This document shows positions 17,165 through 26,044 of a stretch of DNA of 64,000 nucleotides, in pieces (position 1 is the stretch's first letter; every line of letters begins with the position of its first letter). The notes below the pieces were generated by a model, which was not told the origin of the DNA, did not search any database, and saw only the letters and a list, made by a program, of their open reading frames with translations. The stretch is from positions 852,451 through 916,450 of the forward strand of contig NZ_LT891970.1 of the NCBI RefSeq assembly GCF_900186505.1. The letters run 5' to 3'. This DNA is from Enorma phocaeensis (GTDB taxonomy: Bacteria > Actinomycetota > Coriobacteriia > Coriobacteriales > Coriobacteriaceae). The position numbers and the translations under genes are program-made.

Positions 17165-17920
17165 ATGTTCCAAGAAGAGCGTCAACAGCAGATCTGCGCC
17201 CTCATAGAGCAGCGCGGCCGCGTGACCGTATCCGACCTTGCAAGCCGCTTCGAGGTTACCGAGGACTGCATCCGCAAGGACTTGAAGCTGCTCGCAGCCG
17301 AGGGTCGGTGTCGCAAGGTCTATGGCGGTGCCACCCGCATCGAACGCTCCGGTGGCCGCACCGTGGGCGAGCGCTTGAACCTCTTCCAACCGGAGAAGCA
17401 AGCGATCGCCCTGAAGGCCATCGAGCTCGTGAAGCCCAACCAGACCCTCTACCTCGACATCTCGACCACCGCGTTGCATCTCGCGCGCCTGCTCGCCCAA
17501 GGCGACATGCCGCTCACCGTCATCTCCCCCATGGTCGATATCCTCACGACGATGGGCTCCAGCCCCAACGTGACAGCGATCTGTCCCGGAGGCACCATGC
17601 GGCCCGATCTCAACGGCTTCGTAGGAGCCCTCGCCATCGACGCGCTCGATCCGCACCGGTTCGACATCGCGTTTCTGGGTGCCTACAGCATCGATGTCGA
17701 CACCCATGCCGTTGCCACGTTCGATGCTGAGGACGGCTTGCTCAAGCGCGCCGCAATCGAACGCGCGGGCCAAAGCTACCTGCTGTGCGAGTCGCGCAAG
17801 TTCGAAGCATTCGGCACGTACCGCTTCGCATCGCTCAGCGACTTCGATGCGCTCGTCTGCGATGACCAGGATCAGGAAAGCATCTGCACCCTGCGCGATG
17901 CCGACGTCGACGTGCTCTAG
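17165..17920 (+). CDS. DeoR-family sugar-operon repressor
   Basis: A 251-residue regulator. The N-terminal HTH (ERQQQICALIEQRGRVTVSD; FEVTEDCIRKDLKLL; KVYGGA) is the standard DeoR signature. The C-terminal DeoRC sugar-phosphate sensor domain contains DISTTALHLARLL and VIDADGCL-like sequence (here VATFDAEDGLLKRA). The gene diverges from the GRE-activase-FSA operon across a 208-base AT-rich spacer with direct repeats and is almost certainly its regulator, responding to a phosphorylated intermediate of the pathway. It is followed by a strong terminator. Start ATG 17165 has a GAGGAGC ribosome site about 5 bases upstream. Confidence 0.92.
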   Translation: MFQEERQQQICALIEQRGRVTVSDLASRFEVTEDCIRKDLKLLAAEGRCRKVYGGATRIERSGGRTVGERLNLFQPEKQAIALKAIELVKPNQTLYLDISTTALHLARLLAQGDMPLTVISPMVDILTTMGSSPNVTAICPGGTMRPDLNGFVGALAIDALDPHRFDIAFLGAYSIDVDTHAVATFDAEDGLLKRAAIERAGQSYLLCESRKFEAFGTYRFASLSDFDALVCDDQDQESICTLRDADVDVL

Positions 17921-17967
17921 CACTCACCGCAGCATCGACGCCGGTGCCGAACCCCGGTACGCATGCG

Positions 17968-18010
17968 AAGAGGGATGGAAGCCGCTTGGCCTCCATCCCT
18001 CTTTCTTCTC
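17968..18010 (+). terminator. Strong terminator after deoR-type gene
   Basis: Perfect 12-base arms at 17968-17979 and 17992-18003 around a 12-base loop that can pair further (GCC/GGC), followed by TTCTTCTC. It is 48 bases past the regulator stop. Confidence 0.88.
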
Positions 18011-18055
18011 AACTATCTGCCCGAACGGTGCGGCCCGGCAGGCCGCAGCGCCCGC

Positions 18056-19786
18056 CTACGCCTGCGGCTTGCGAACGTAGGCGCGAATCACGCCGATGCG
18101 CTCGCCGGTGGGATTGACCAGGCGATACCCCTTGACCGAGGCCGGAACGATAAAGGTCTCGGCGTAATGCACCTCGTACGGCTCGAAACTGCCGTCGAGG
18201 CTCTCCACGAGCGCCCGTTCACCCTCGACGAGGTTCAGCTGGTTCACCGAACCGCCGTTATCGATGGTAACCTCGTCCTCGATCCAAAGGCGTCGCGTCT
18301 CGATGAACTCGAGCTCGTGCAAACCGGTGTGCTCCTCGCGCACATGCTCGTCTTCGTTGACCACCGTGACGGCGTTGACCAGGTTCTCCTCGACCCACGG
18401 CGTCGTACGGTCCCACCTGATGACGTGCGAACCATGGTCGACATGAACCGGACGCGGCTTGCCGTCGAGGCCGAGCCGGCCCCAATCCCACAGCTTGAAG
18501 GTGTTGTTGTAGGGCGTGGCGCTGATCTCGAGCACCATGGCGCCCGCACCCGAGCAATGGATCGTGCCCGCGGGGATCAGGAAATGATCATGCTTCTTAG
18601 CCGGGAAGCGGTTCACATAGCGCTCGGCATCGAAGGGATCGCCGCCCGCATTGGCCTCGCGCAGCGCCGCGATCATCTCGTCAGGGTCGACCCCCTCCCT
18701 GAGACCAAGGTAAACCGTGGCGCCCTCGTCGGCATCGAGGATGTAGTAGCTCTCGTCCTGAGTGTACGCCATTCCGAACTGCCGGTGCTCGTACTCCGTC
18801 GTAGGATGAACCTGCAGCGACAGGTTCTGACCGCCCACGGTGTCCAGGAAGTCGAAGCGAATCGGATACTCGGCACCGAAGCGCGCGTACACATCCTCGC
18901 CCAACAGCGCGAGCGGCTGCGTGAGGGTGAGGTCCATCGCCGGCAGCTCGATGGTCTTATCGCCATACGCCAGGATAAGGGCGTTTTCCTCGGGGACGCC
19001 ATCGAACGACCACGCGTAGTTATCTGCCTCGGGATCGAGACCGCAAACGCGCTTCATCCACTGGCCGCCCCACACACCCGGGTCGAAGTACGGCTTGAGG
19101 CGGAACGGGCGCCGCGCTATCTGGCTCAGGCCGTCACGGACCGCGTCACCCGCAAGCATCTTGGGCGCATCGGTATCGACCGTGTCGACGAACAGATCCA
19201 TCCGGTCGAAGAAGGTCATCTTGTGCTTATCTGCCACGCGCCATTCAACATAGTAGCCGCGCTTGATCTTGCGCAGACTGTCCTCATCGGCGTTCTCCGC
19301 ACGGTAGTTGGTCATGCCCGCACGGTAGCGCAGCGTGATCTCCCAACGCGTCATGTCGAAGAAGACGAGCTGGTCGCCCGGGTGAACGAGCGTAGCTCCC
19401 CAGCCGTACACCACTACCGGGCCTTCCGCGGCGTTCACCTGCTCGCGAGCAGCTTCCAGGCGCTCAGGCTCCATAAGGTCCTCGAGATCGAAGTAGCACA
19501 TGCGGCCAAACACACGGTCGTCGGTAAGGAAGGGCTTGAGACGCGCCGTAAGCTCCGCCGGCTCGGGGAAGAGCTCGCGCGTGCTTACGAGGAGTGCGGG
19601 GTTGAGCGCTTCCAGATGCGAAAGGACCGCATCATCATCGACGCCCGGATATGCTTCGATAGCAAGAACGCCGTCTTGCGGCATGATCGCGGCAAGGCGC
19701 GCCGTAATCGCCTCCCATCCCTCCGTTACGGCCTCAGAACCGTAGCCTGCGATGACCGTCGTCGGGAACCCGTCGTACGAGCTCAT
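18056..19786 (-). CDS. Class I mannose-6-phosphate isomerase, long form
   Basis: A 576-residue protein. The C-terminal two-thirds is a zinc-dependent cupin isomerase: KPYFDPGVWGGQWM, the metal site NLSLQVHPTTEYEH, DESYYIL, and IPAGTIHCSGAGAMVLEIS. The first about 230 residues form an extra domain (YGWGATLVHPGDQLVFFDM) that I do not recognise from catalytic motifs; it lacks a P-loop. Long isomerases of this design occur in gut Firmicutes and Actinobacteria. AGGAG lies 7 bases before ATG 19786. It stands alone between the deoR terminator and pgm; mannose-6-phosphate/fructose-6-phosphate interconversion is likely but the extra domain could change specificity. Confidence 0.85.
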   Translation of the reverse strand: MSSYDGFPTTVIAGYGSEAVTEGWEAITARLAAIMPQDGVLAIEAYPGVDDDAVLSHLEALNPALLVSTRELFPEPAELTARLKPFLTDDRVFGRMCYFDLEDLMEPERLEAAREQVNAAEGPVVVYGWGATLVHPGDQLVFFDMTRWEITLRYRAGMTNYRAENADEDSLRKIKRGYYVEWRVADKHKMTFFDRMDLFVDTVDTDAPKMLAGDAVRDGLSQIARRPFRLKPYFDPGVWGGQWMKRVCGLDPEADNYAWSFDGVPEENALILAYGDKTIELPAMDLTLTQPLALLGEDVYARFGAEYPIRFDFLDTVGGQNLSLQVHPTTEYEHRQFGMAYTQDESYYILDADEGATVYLGLREGVDPDEMIAALREANAGGDPFDAERYVNRFPAKKHDHFLIPAGTIHCSGAGAMVLEISATPYNNTFKLWDWGRLGLDGKPRPVHVDHGSHVIRWDRTTPWVEENLVNAVTVVNEDEHVREEHTGLHELEFIETRRLWIEDEVTIDNGGSVNQLNLVEGERALVESLDGSFEPYEVHYAETFIVPASVKGYRLVNPTGERIGVIRAYVRKPQA

Positions 19787-20056
19787 GCACACTCCTATTA
19801 ACGTGGAGACAGATAGCGCCATTATGCCATGACTCTTTGGTTGAGGCGTGCCCGAGCGAGCATCATGCACCCAGGCAACACCGCCGCCGAAAGCTCGCCG
19901 CAGCCATCACCCAGACAGCCTGCGCACGGCTATCGTGGCGCGCCTCGCATGCACGAGCATGCGCACGCAAAGGGCGGACACCCGCAGGCACCCGCCCCTA
20001 CCCCTGCGTTCATCCACAGCAGGGAAACGATCTTGTCACGCTAGCGCGGCGACGCG

Positions 20057-21751
20057 TTAGCTCAGCAGCTTGCGGCCGTCCTCCTCGATCGCCGCAAGGA
20101 GCGCATCCGCTGCCGCGGCATCCTCGCCCTTGGCGAAGATGTAAAGCTTGATCTTGGGCTCGGTGCCCGAGGGGCGCACGATAGCCTTGTTGCCGCCCTC
20201 GAGGTCGAACTCGATGACATTGGCGCTCGGCAAGCCGTTCACGCCGCCCTTGTAGTCCACAACGCCCTCGACCTTGCTGCCTGCAATCTCCGTCGGGGTG
20301 GTCTCGCGCAGCCCCGCCATGATACCCGCCATCTTGGCGGCACCATCCGCACCGGGATAGCTCAGCGACACGGTCTTGTTGTGGTAGTAACCGTACTTCT
20401 CGTACAGCTCGCGCATAGCCTGGACCAGGTTCTTGCCCTGCAGCTTGTAGTACTGGGCCATCTGGCAGATGAGCAGCGAGGCGTTCACGGCATCCTTGTC
20501 GCGCACGTGGTCACCAGAGAGGTAGCCATAGCTCTCCTCGAAGCCGAAGATGAAGCGGTCCACCTCGCCGGCGTCCGAAAGTCCGGTGATGATGTCGCCG
20601 ATGTACTTGAAGCCGGTGAGGCAGCGGCGCATCTCGAAGCCATACTCCTCAGCAAGCGCATCGACCATGGCGGAAGACACGATGGTGGTCACAGCGACCT
20701 TGTTGGAGAGGTCTTCGCCGCGAGCGGCGCGCATCTTGCAGATGTAGTCGAGCAGGAGCACGCCCATCTCGTTACCGGTGAGCAGCGTGTAGTCGTCGCC
20801 ATCCTGGCAAGCCACGCCCACGCGGTCTGCATCGGGGTCGGTGGCGAGAAGCAGGTCGGGCTGCACCTCCTGGCACAGGTCGATGCCCTTCTGCATGGCC
20901 TCGCGAATCTCCGGGTTGGGATACGGGCAGGTGGGAAAGTTGCCGTCGGGGTCCTTCTGCTCGGGAACCACGGTGACGTCGGTAATGCCGGCGCGGGCGA
21001 GCACGGTGGTCACAGGAATGAGGCCGGTGCCGTTAAGCGGCGTGTACACGAGCTTGAGCGGCGCTGAGGCAGACTCCTCCTCGGTAAGGTTGCAGACCGA
21101 GCACTTGAGCACGGCATCGTAGTAGGCGTCGAGCACCTCGTCGTCGATCCACTTCACGAGGCCCTGCTCCACCGCCTCGTCGAAGTCCATGGTCTTGACG
21201 TCGGTGAAGGGATTAGTGGCCTCCATCGCGGCTCCGATGGCGTCGGCAGCTTCGGAGGTGATCTGACAGCCATCGGGTCCGTAAGCCTTGTAGCCGTTGT
21301 AGGCGGCGGGGTTGTGCGAGGCGGTCATGCAGATGCCGCCGGAGCACTTGAGGTAGCGGGTTGCCCAGGAAAGCGTGGGCACCGGGGAGATCTTGGGATA
21401 CACGTAGGCGGTAACGCCATTCGCCGCAAGGATGGCTGCGGTGGTCTTCACGAACAGCTCGCCTTTGTTGCGCGAATCGCGCGCGATGGCGACCGTGGGA
21501 TTCTCGAACGTCGCGTTGAGGTAGTTCGCGAAGCCCTGGGTTGCGCGACCGACGGTATAGATGTTCATGCGATTGGTACCAGCTCCAATGGTGCCGCGCA
21601 GGCCCGCTGTACCAAAGGCCAGGTCCTGGAAGAACGCGTCGGTGATCGCGTTCTCGTCGCCGGATTCCTTCAGCGCAGTAAGCTCCGCCAGGAGCTCGTC
21701 GTCCTTGACGTTCTCGATCCAAAGGTCGAGAAGCTCATGTACATCTGCCAT
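20057..21751 (-). CDS. Phosphoglucomutase/phosphomannomutase (alpha-D-phosphohexomutase)
   Basis: A 564-residue phosphohexomutase interconverting hexose 1- and 6-phosphates. The four signature loops are present in order: TASHNPAAYNGYKAYG with the phosphoserine, the magnesium loop DPDADRVG, the sugar-binding FGFEESYGYL, and the phosphate-binding RPSGTEPK. Length and the ADVHELLDLWIE start fit the PgcA-like group of Gram-positive bacteria. AAGGAAGG precedes ATG 21751. The 270 bases between it and the isomerase gene hold no other gene. It would connect the sugar-phosphate island to UDP-glucose and glycogen metabolism. Confidence 0.94.
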   Translation of the reverse strand: MADVHELLDLWIENVKDDELLAELTALKESGDENAITDAFFQDLAFGTAGLRGTIGAGTNRMNIYTVGRATQGFANYLNATFENPTVAIARDSRNKGELFVKTTAAILAANGVTAYVYPKISPVPTLSWATRYLKCSGGICMTASHNPAAYNGYKAYGPDGCQITSEAADAIGAAMEATNPFTDVKTMDFDEAVEQGLVKWIDDEVLDAYYDAVLKCSVCNLTEEESASAPLKLVYTPLNGTGLIPVTTVLARAGITDVTVVPEQKDPDGNFPTCPYPNPEIREAMQKGIDLCQEVQPDLLLATDPDADRVGVACQDGDDYTLLTGNEMGVLLLDYICKMRAARGEDLSNKVAVTTIVSSAMVDALAEEYGFEMRRCLTGFKYIGDIITGLSDAGEVDRFIFGFEESYGYLSGDHVRDKDAVNASLLICQMAQYYKLQGKNLVQAMRELYEKYGYYHNKTVSLSYPGADGAAKMAGIMAGLRETTPTEIAGSKVEGVVDYKGGVNGLPSANVIEFDLEGGNKAIVRPSGTEPKIKLYIFAKGEDAAAADALLAAIEEDGRKLLS

Positions 21752-22141
21752 TGCATTGCCTTCCTTCCGAGCCGTGCATCGCGCCGCCGCGCAATCGCAG
21801 CAGCAGCCACCAAGCGCAGGCGCGCCTCTATAGCAGAATCATACGGCAACTGGTGCGGGCAGACTCTAACGCGCCGGTGAACGCGCAAGATTGCAGGGCG
21901 GCAGAGGACGAAGCAGGTGGCATCCCGTGGATACGGCCGCATGTCCCACGGAACATCTTCGCCCAACGGCGGCATGGCCATAGAGAAAAAGGGGGCGACC
22001 TTGCGATCGCCCCCAAACGCAGCTAATGCCTAGCCGCTGCGTCACAGGTTCTCACATCCGGATTGTTTCCTTGCATCTCAGCGGGTCAACCGGACTATAC
22101 ATGCCGAACGTGAGAACAAGCGGCAGAATCGTCAGATAAGC
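21752..22141. other. Intergenic region between pgm and PTS EIID remnant
   Basis: 390 bases without a supported gene. It contains a strong minus-strand terminator (21986-22014), described separately, and a few short open frames with no ribosome site. The stretch between that terminator and the EIID remnant stop shows no further structure that I trust. Confidence 0.5.
21986..22014 (-). terminator. Terminator of the decayed PTS transcription unit
   Basis: On the minus strand GGGGGCGA pairs with TCGCCCCC (arms 22007-22014 and 21991-21998), followed by TTTTTCTC. It lies 128 bases past the EIID remnant stop and 235 bases before pgm, so it appears to be the old operon terminator. Confidence 0.85.
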
Positions 22142-22411
22142 CTACGCCAGCAGGCCCGTCCACACGCCAAGAAGCGCCACGGCGATCGTGATGAGCAGGA
22201 TGGCGGTCGAGCTCATGCCCTTCTTGAGGCAGCCGAACATCGCGAGCACGTAGAGCAACGGCAGCAGCGACGGGAAGATCTGGTCGATGTAGTCCTGGAT
22301 CGCGAAGGTCGTCTCACCGAGCGTCACGGCGAGCGGCGTGGTGTTGAAGATGGCCATGTGCCGCACAAGGGCCTCGGCCTGCTCCTCTTTGCTCTTGCCA
22401 GCAAGCCGCAA
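22142..22411 (-). pseudogene. PTS mannose-family EIID remnant with internal deletion
   Basis: An 89-codon open frame from TTG 22411. The last about 55 residues (LGETTFAIQDYIDQIFPSLL and a final membrane helix ending VALLGVWTGLLA) match the C-terminus of a mannose/fructose/GalNAc PTS EIID. Just before it, EALVRHMAIFNTTP matches a segment that normally lies about 150 residues earlier in EIID, so the middle of the protein is deleted. The N-terminus and the EIIA/B/C partners are also gone. It is followed by an intact terminator at 21986-22014. It is non-functional as a permease. Confidence 0.75.
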
Positions 22412-22472
22412 TTCGGTCGTACGCCGGTACCCAGCCCCGGCACCTCCGCCTTCGTGTTACAATAGCGCCTAC

Positions 22473-22548
22473 GGGCCGTTAGCTCAGCTGGCAGAGCAGG
22501 GGACTTTTAATCCCAAGGTCTAGGGTTCGAACCCCTAACGGCCCACCA
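22473..22548 (+). tRNA. tRNA-Lys (anticodon UUU)
   Basis: Complete 76-base cloverleaf with an encoded CCA end. Acceptor GGGCCGT/ACGGCCC, D-loop AGCTCAGCTGGCAGAG, anticodon loop ACTTTTAA with UUU, and T-arm GGTTCGAACC. A -10-like TACAAT lies at 22458-22463, 10 bases before the 5' end; no clear -35 is seen. Confidence 0.98.
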
Positions 22549-22557
22549 CGACATGGT

Positions 22558-22590
22558 AACGCCTCCCGTAAAGGAGGCGTTTTCTTTCTC
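22558..22590 (+). terminator. tRNA-Lys terminator
   Basis: AACGCCTCC (22558-22566) pairs with GGAGGCGTT (22573-22581) around CGTAAA, followed by TTCTTTCTC. It begins 10 bases after the tRNA. Confidence 0.9.
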
Positions 22591-23108
22591 GCATCCTCGG
22601 ACCCAATAGCGAAACCGCATTTTGCTCCAGCGCGGAGTTGTGCGGCACGCCCGTCAATCGTGCGGTAAAAGGAGTCGTAACGATTCCTCATTTCCAGACG
22701 TGACTGTCGTAAGATTCTTTCATTTTTAAAATTGCTATCGTATAATTTCTTTGTTATTGCCATGCTGCTCGTAAGTTTTGTTCATTATTTCTATTGTTAT
22801 TACAATATTCTTACGATATCAAATTCTGAACTGCATTTTTCTTACGATGAGCATCTGTTACGCGCATAGTGCTTATGAATGGTTTCTGATAGATGCACAG
22901 ACCTCACTATTAGCGTCGGATATATGCAGACATCTTACGATGTGTTCTCATTTCGCTCTTCCTCGACGGTAGGCATCATCCCGCTCGCCAAGAAACAGGC
23001 CTAGGAGCATTTCAAGGTTGTCGCGCGTCATCCATCGTCACGAGGCGACGCATTGACGCAACCGCGACGGCAACGGAAATAGACTTGCGAACAATACCCG
23101 GTAGCAGC
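22591..23108. other. AT-rich non-coding island with repeated TTACGA/TCGTAA motifs
   Basis: About 500 bases with no credible gene. The 22690-22950 part is far more AT-rich than the surroundings. The 7-mer CTTACGA or its complement occurs five times: 22707-22713 and 22769-22775 (as TCGTAAG), 22810-22816, 22841-22847 and 22934-22940. A 44-base stretch (22806-22849) is about 82 percent identical to 43654-43697, which lies after tRNA-Gly. The part from 22980 to 23108 is GC-normal and shows nothing. Confidence 0.6.
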
Positions 23109-24389
23109 CTATTCCCAGCTCCACTGGCCGTTAACGAAGACAGGCACCTCGGTACCGTCCGCCATGATGCCGGTAACAGCGAGGTCGTCCGCACCGATCA
23201 TGAAATCGACGTGGGTGCTCGACGTGTTCACGCCGCGCTCACGCAGCTCGTCAGGCGTGAGGTCATACCCGCCGTCGTAGCACTCCGGGAACCCGACGCC
23301 GAGCGCTAGATGACAGCTCGCGTTTTCGTCGTATAGCGTATCGTAGAAAAGCGTCTCGCTCTCGCGGATGGGTGTGTTCTTGGAGATGAGCGCCACCTCG
23401 CCCAGGCGGCTGGCGCCCTCATCGGCCTCGATGATGCTTCGCAGCGTCTCGAGCCCTTGCTCGGCACCGTAGTCGACCACGCGCCCCTCCTCGAAGCGAA
23501 GCCAGAAGTGGTTGACCTTGTTGCCATGATGGATAAGCGGCATCGTCGAGTACACGATGCCATCGGCCCGCATGCGATCCGGCGAGGTGAAGACCTCCTC
23601 GGTGGGAATATTGGGAAAGAACTCGTGTCCATCGGGGGTCTCGCATTTGCCGCCAGCCCAAAGGTGCCGATCGACAAGGCCTACGGTAAGCGCCGTCCCG
23701 TTCGACGACTCATAGCGCAGCGCGTCAAAATGACGCTCGTTCAGAAAGCGAAGGTTCTTCTCGAATGTGGCGTCATGGAGCTCCCAATCGCTCTCGGGAT
23801 CCGCGCCGTCCGCACGCGCCGCCGAGAGAATCGCGCACCACAGCTTGTAGAGGGCAACCTCATCCGGCACGCGCGGGAACACCTCCCGAGCCCAAGCCAC
23901 GATTGGCGCGCCGGCGATGCACCACGGGTTGAGATTGAAATCGAGCCCGCGGCGGAAGATCGCGCACTGGGTGTTCCGCGCCTTGGAGGCAGCAGCGGGC
24001 TTTGCCGGATCGATGCCGGCGAGCGCTTCGGGGTCCGCGCCCTCGACAAAGATGAAGCAGGCACCTGCCTCGGCAAGCGAATCCAGCTGCATCCGCTGCC
24101 AGGCGGGCACCTGCTCGAACCACGATACCTCGACGTTCTCGTACGTCAGGCGCGAGACCGCATCGTCTCCCCAAACAACCGTGACATGACCGGCGCCGGC
24201 GCGATACGCCTCAGCGACGAGCTTGCGCACGAAGGCACAGGACTCAACCGGCGCCTGGACCACAACCTCCTGTCCCAGACGCACATTTACGCCCTTGCTG
24301 ACAATAAGTCGAGCATATCGCTCGATAGCGGGCTCGAGCGCCTGCATGCCGGCGCGGGCGTCCTCGACGGTCAGAGCGGCCTTGATCAT
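23109..24389 (-). CDS. M29-family aminopeptidase (AmpS/PepS-like)
   Basis: A 426-residue thermophilic-type metallo-aminopeptidase that removes N-terminal residues from peptides. Family marks visible: LIVSKGVNVRLGQEVVVQAP at the start, FPNIPTEEVFTSPD with its Glu ligands, YSTMPLIHHGNKVN, LGEVALISKNTPI, NASCHLALGVGFPECYDGG and the closing THVDFMIG with the His-x-Asp ligand pair. The length is that expected for M29 (about 410). AAAGGA lies 6 bases before ATG 24389. It follows the small membrane-protein gene by 20 bases and probably ends a purC-led operon. Confidence 0.93.
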   Translation of the reverse strand: MIKAALTVEDARAGMQALEPAIERYARLIVSKGVNVRLGQEVVVQAPVESCAFVRKLVAEAYRAGAGHVTVVWGDDAVSRLTYENVEVSWFEQVPAWQRMQLDSLAEAGACFIFVEGADPEALAGIDPAKPAAASKARNTQCAIFRRGLDFNLNPWCIAGAPIVAWAREVFPRVPDEVALYKLWCAILSAARADGADPESDWELHDATFEKNLRFLNERHFDALRYESSNGTALTVGLVDRHLWAGGKCETPDGHEFFPNIPTEEVFTSPDRMRADGIVYSTMPLIHHGNKVNHFWLRFEEGRVVDYGAEQGLETLRSIIEADEGASRLGEVALISKNTPIRESETLFYDTLYDENASCHLALGVGFPECYDGGYDLTPDELRERGVNTSSTHVDFMIGADDLAVTGIMADGTEVPVFVNGQWSWE

Positions 24390-24409
24390 GGCTGTTCCTT
24401 TACGGTGCC

Positions 24410-25075
24410 TTATCGACGTGAACGATGGTTCTTCTTGGGTCCGCGCTTGCGCGGAGCCTCCTCGGCGAGAGCCGGCGCGTCATCACCCTTCGTGCCGTCG
24501 GCCTTCTTCGCGCTGCGCTTGCGCTCCTCCTTCTCGGCCGAGCGCTCGAGCACGGCGAGCACCTTGTTATCGGTCATGCCGGCGACGGTCGACTTGTAGT
24601 AGTTGCGAATGGGGCGGATCGCCACGAGATCGTAGATGAAGCCACCGATCACCGCGGCATACGCGACGATGATGCCGCCGAACTGCACGACCGGGTTCTG
24701 CCCGACCGTCGGCGAGAAGGACATGAGCATCCACACGGCGATGGCGACGATCATGCCGAACACGACGAGCACCCAGAAGATGCGACGCTTCTTGTTGTAC
24801 TCGTCATCTTCTTTCATCAGGATGGTTGCCGCCGAGATCATGCGATCTTCCTTGAGGCGGGCCTCACGCTTGCGGGCCTTCTTCTCCTCTTTGGACAAGC
24901 CCTCGAGCGACTCGCCCTGCTCGAGCTCGCGACGGCGAGCCTTCGAGGAGGCGGGCACCACGCGCACCGAGCTCGCGGCAGCGCGCGCCGGCTTCGCGGA
25001 CGAGGCGGACTTGCGGGCCGCCCCGACATACTCATGGTTCTGCGTACGCTTGTTGTTGGCGCTACGGATGCTCAC
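24410..25075 (-). CDS. Hypothetical membrane protein with basic tails
   Basis: A 221-residue protein of unknown function. An Ala/Ser/Arg-rich, highly basic N-terminal half (about 95 residues) precedes two membrane helices (IFWVLVVFGMIVAIAVWMLM and VQFGGIIVAYAAVIGGFIYD). A C-terminal charged tail ends in RKRGPKKNHRSRR. The start is GTG at 25075, immediately after the purC stop codon (TAAGTG), with AAGGAG inside the end of purC, so translation is coupled to purC. No domain is recognised; both tails are probably cytoplasmic. Confidence 0.75.
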   Translation of the reverse strand: MSIRSANNKRTQNHEYVGAARKSASSAKPARAAASSVRVVPASSKARRRELEQGESLEGLSKEEKKARKREARLKEDRMISAATILMKEDDEYNKKRRIFWVLVVFGMIVAIAVWMLMSFSPTVGQNPVVQFGGIIVAYAAVIGGFIYDLVAIRPIRNYYKSTVAGMTDNKVLAVLERSAEKEERKRSAKKADGTKGDDAPALAEEAPRKRGPKKNHRSRR

Positions 25076-25963
25076 TTATGCGTTCTCCTTCATGCTTACA
25101 AAATCAGAGCCGGTAATGATCTGATATGCCTCGCGGTACCGCGCGGACGTTCCCTCCACGATCTCGGCGGGCAGGTGCGGGGCGTCGCCGGTCATATCCC
25201 AATTGGCGCGCAGCCAGTCACGCACGTACTGCTTGTCATAGCTTGGCTGCACCTTGCCCTCCTCGTAGGAGTCGGCAGGCCAGAACCTGCTCGAGTCGGG
25301 GGTGAGGCACTCGTCGATAAGGGTCACCTTGCCGTCGATGATGCCGAACTCGAACTTGGTGTCGGCGATGATGATGCCGCGCGTGGCAGCGTAATCGCTC
25401 GCGGCGGTGTAGATCTTGAGCGACAGATCGCGGATCTGCTCGGCCACATCGGCACCAACCAGCTCGACCGTGCGGTCGAACGAGATGTTCTCGTCGTGGT
25501 CGCCAATGGCCGCCTTGGTGGACGGGGTGAAGATGGGCTCGGGAAGCTTGGACGCCTCGACGAGGCCGGCGGGCAGCTTGATGCCGCAAACGGTACCGTC
25601 CGCGTCGTAGGTCTTCTTGCCGGAGCCGGTGAGGTAACCGCGCACGATGCACTCGATCATGATGGGCTCGGCGCGGCGGACGAGCATGGAGCGACCGGCG
25701 AGATAATCACGGTACTCAGCGAACTCCGTGGGGAAATCGTCGACGTCGATGCTCACAAGGTGGTTCGGCACCAGGTCGGCGAACTTCTCAAACCAAAACG
25801 CGGAGATGCGGTTCAGGACCTCGCCCTTGAACGGGATCTCATCGGGGAGAATGTAGTCGAACGCTGAGATGCGGTCGGTCGCAACCATGAGCAGGTTTTC
25901 GCCCGCCTGGTAGATATCGCGTACCTTGCCGTGGGAATCGGGGCGGCGTTCCATGTGAGCCAC
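25076..25963 (-). CDS. purC: SAICAR synthetase (phosphoribosylaminoimidazole-succinocarboxamide synthase)
   Basis: Purine biosynthesis: joins aspartate to CAIR using ATP. Signature GKVRDIYQAGENLLMVATDR at the start, SAFDYILPDEIP, then CIVRGYLTGSGKKTYD and LTLIDECLTPDSSRFWP-like sequence near the C-terminus. About 295 residues, standard length. I chose GTG at 25963 because GAGGAG lies 9 bases upstream; ATG at 25954 is three codons in. purB and purE are encoded elsewhere in the window, so the pathway genes are scattered. Confidence 0.96.
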   Translation of the reverse strand: MAHMERRPDSHGKVRDIYQAGENLLMVATDRISAFDYILPDEIPFKGEVLNRISAFWFEKFADLVPNHLVSIDVDDFPTEFAEYRDYLAGRSMLVRRAEPIMIECIVRGYLTGSGKKTYDADGTVCGIKLPAGLVEASKLPEPIFTPSTKAAIGDHDENISFDRTVELVGADVAEQIRDLSLKIYTAASDYAATRGIIIADTKFEFGIIDGKVTLIDECLTPDSSRFWPADSYEEGKVQPSYDKQYVRDWLRANWDMTGDAPHLPAEIVEGTSARYREAYQIITGSDFVSMKENA

Positions 25964-26044
25964 GAGAGTCAACTCCTCTATCCAATGGTGACATGCGCAG
26001 GCTGGCACGGGCGCGAGCCGTCGGAAAGGCCGCCCTGCCTAGGC

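Noticed and set aside
14599..17730. 1043-residue plus-strand open frame across the GRE gene
   Set aside because: It is the mirror of the GRE coding frame, without a ribosome site or domain; the minus-strand GRE is unmistakable.
17963..19801. 612-residue plus-strand open frame opposite the long isomerase
   Set aside because: Antisense shadow of a well-supported isomerase gene.
22694..22972. CRISPR-like array suggested by recurring CTTACGA in the AT-rich island
   Set aside because: The motifs are 7 bases long, occur in both orientations and are unevenly spaced, and no cas gene is present.
24425..25867. 480-residue plus-strand open frame opposite purC and the membrane protein
   Set aside because: Antisense shadow; composition is biased and no motif is visible.
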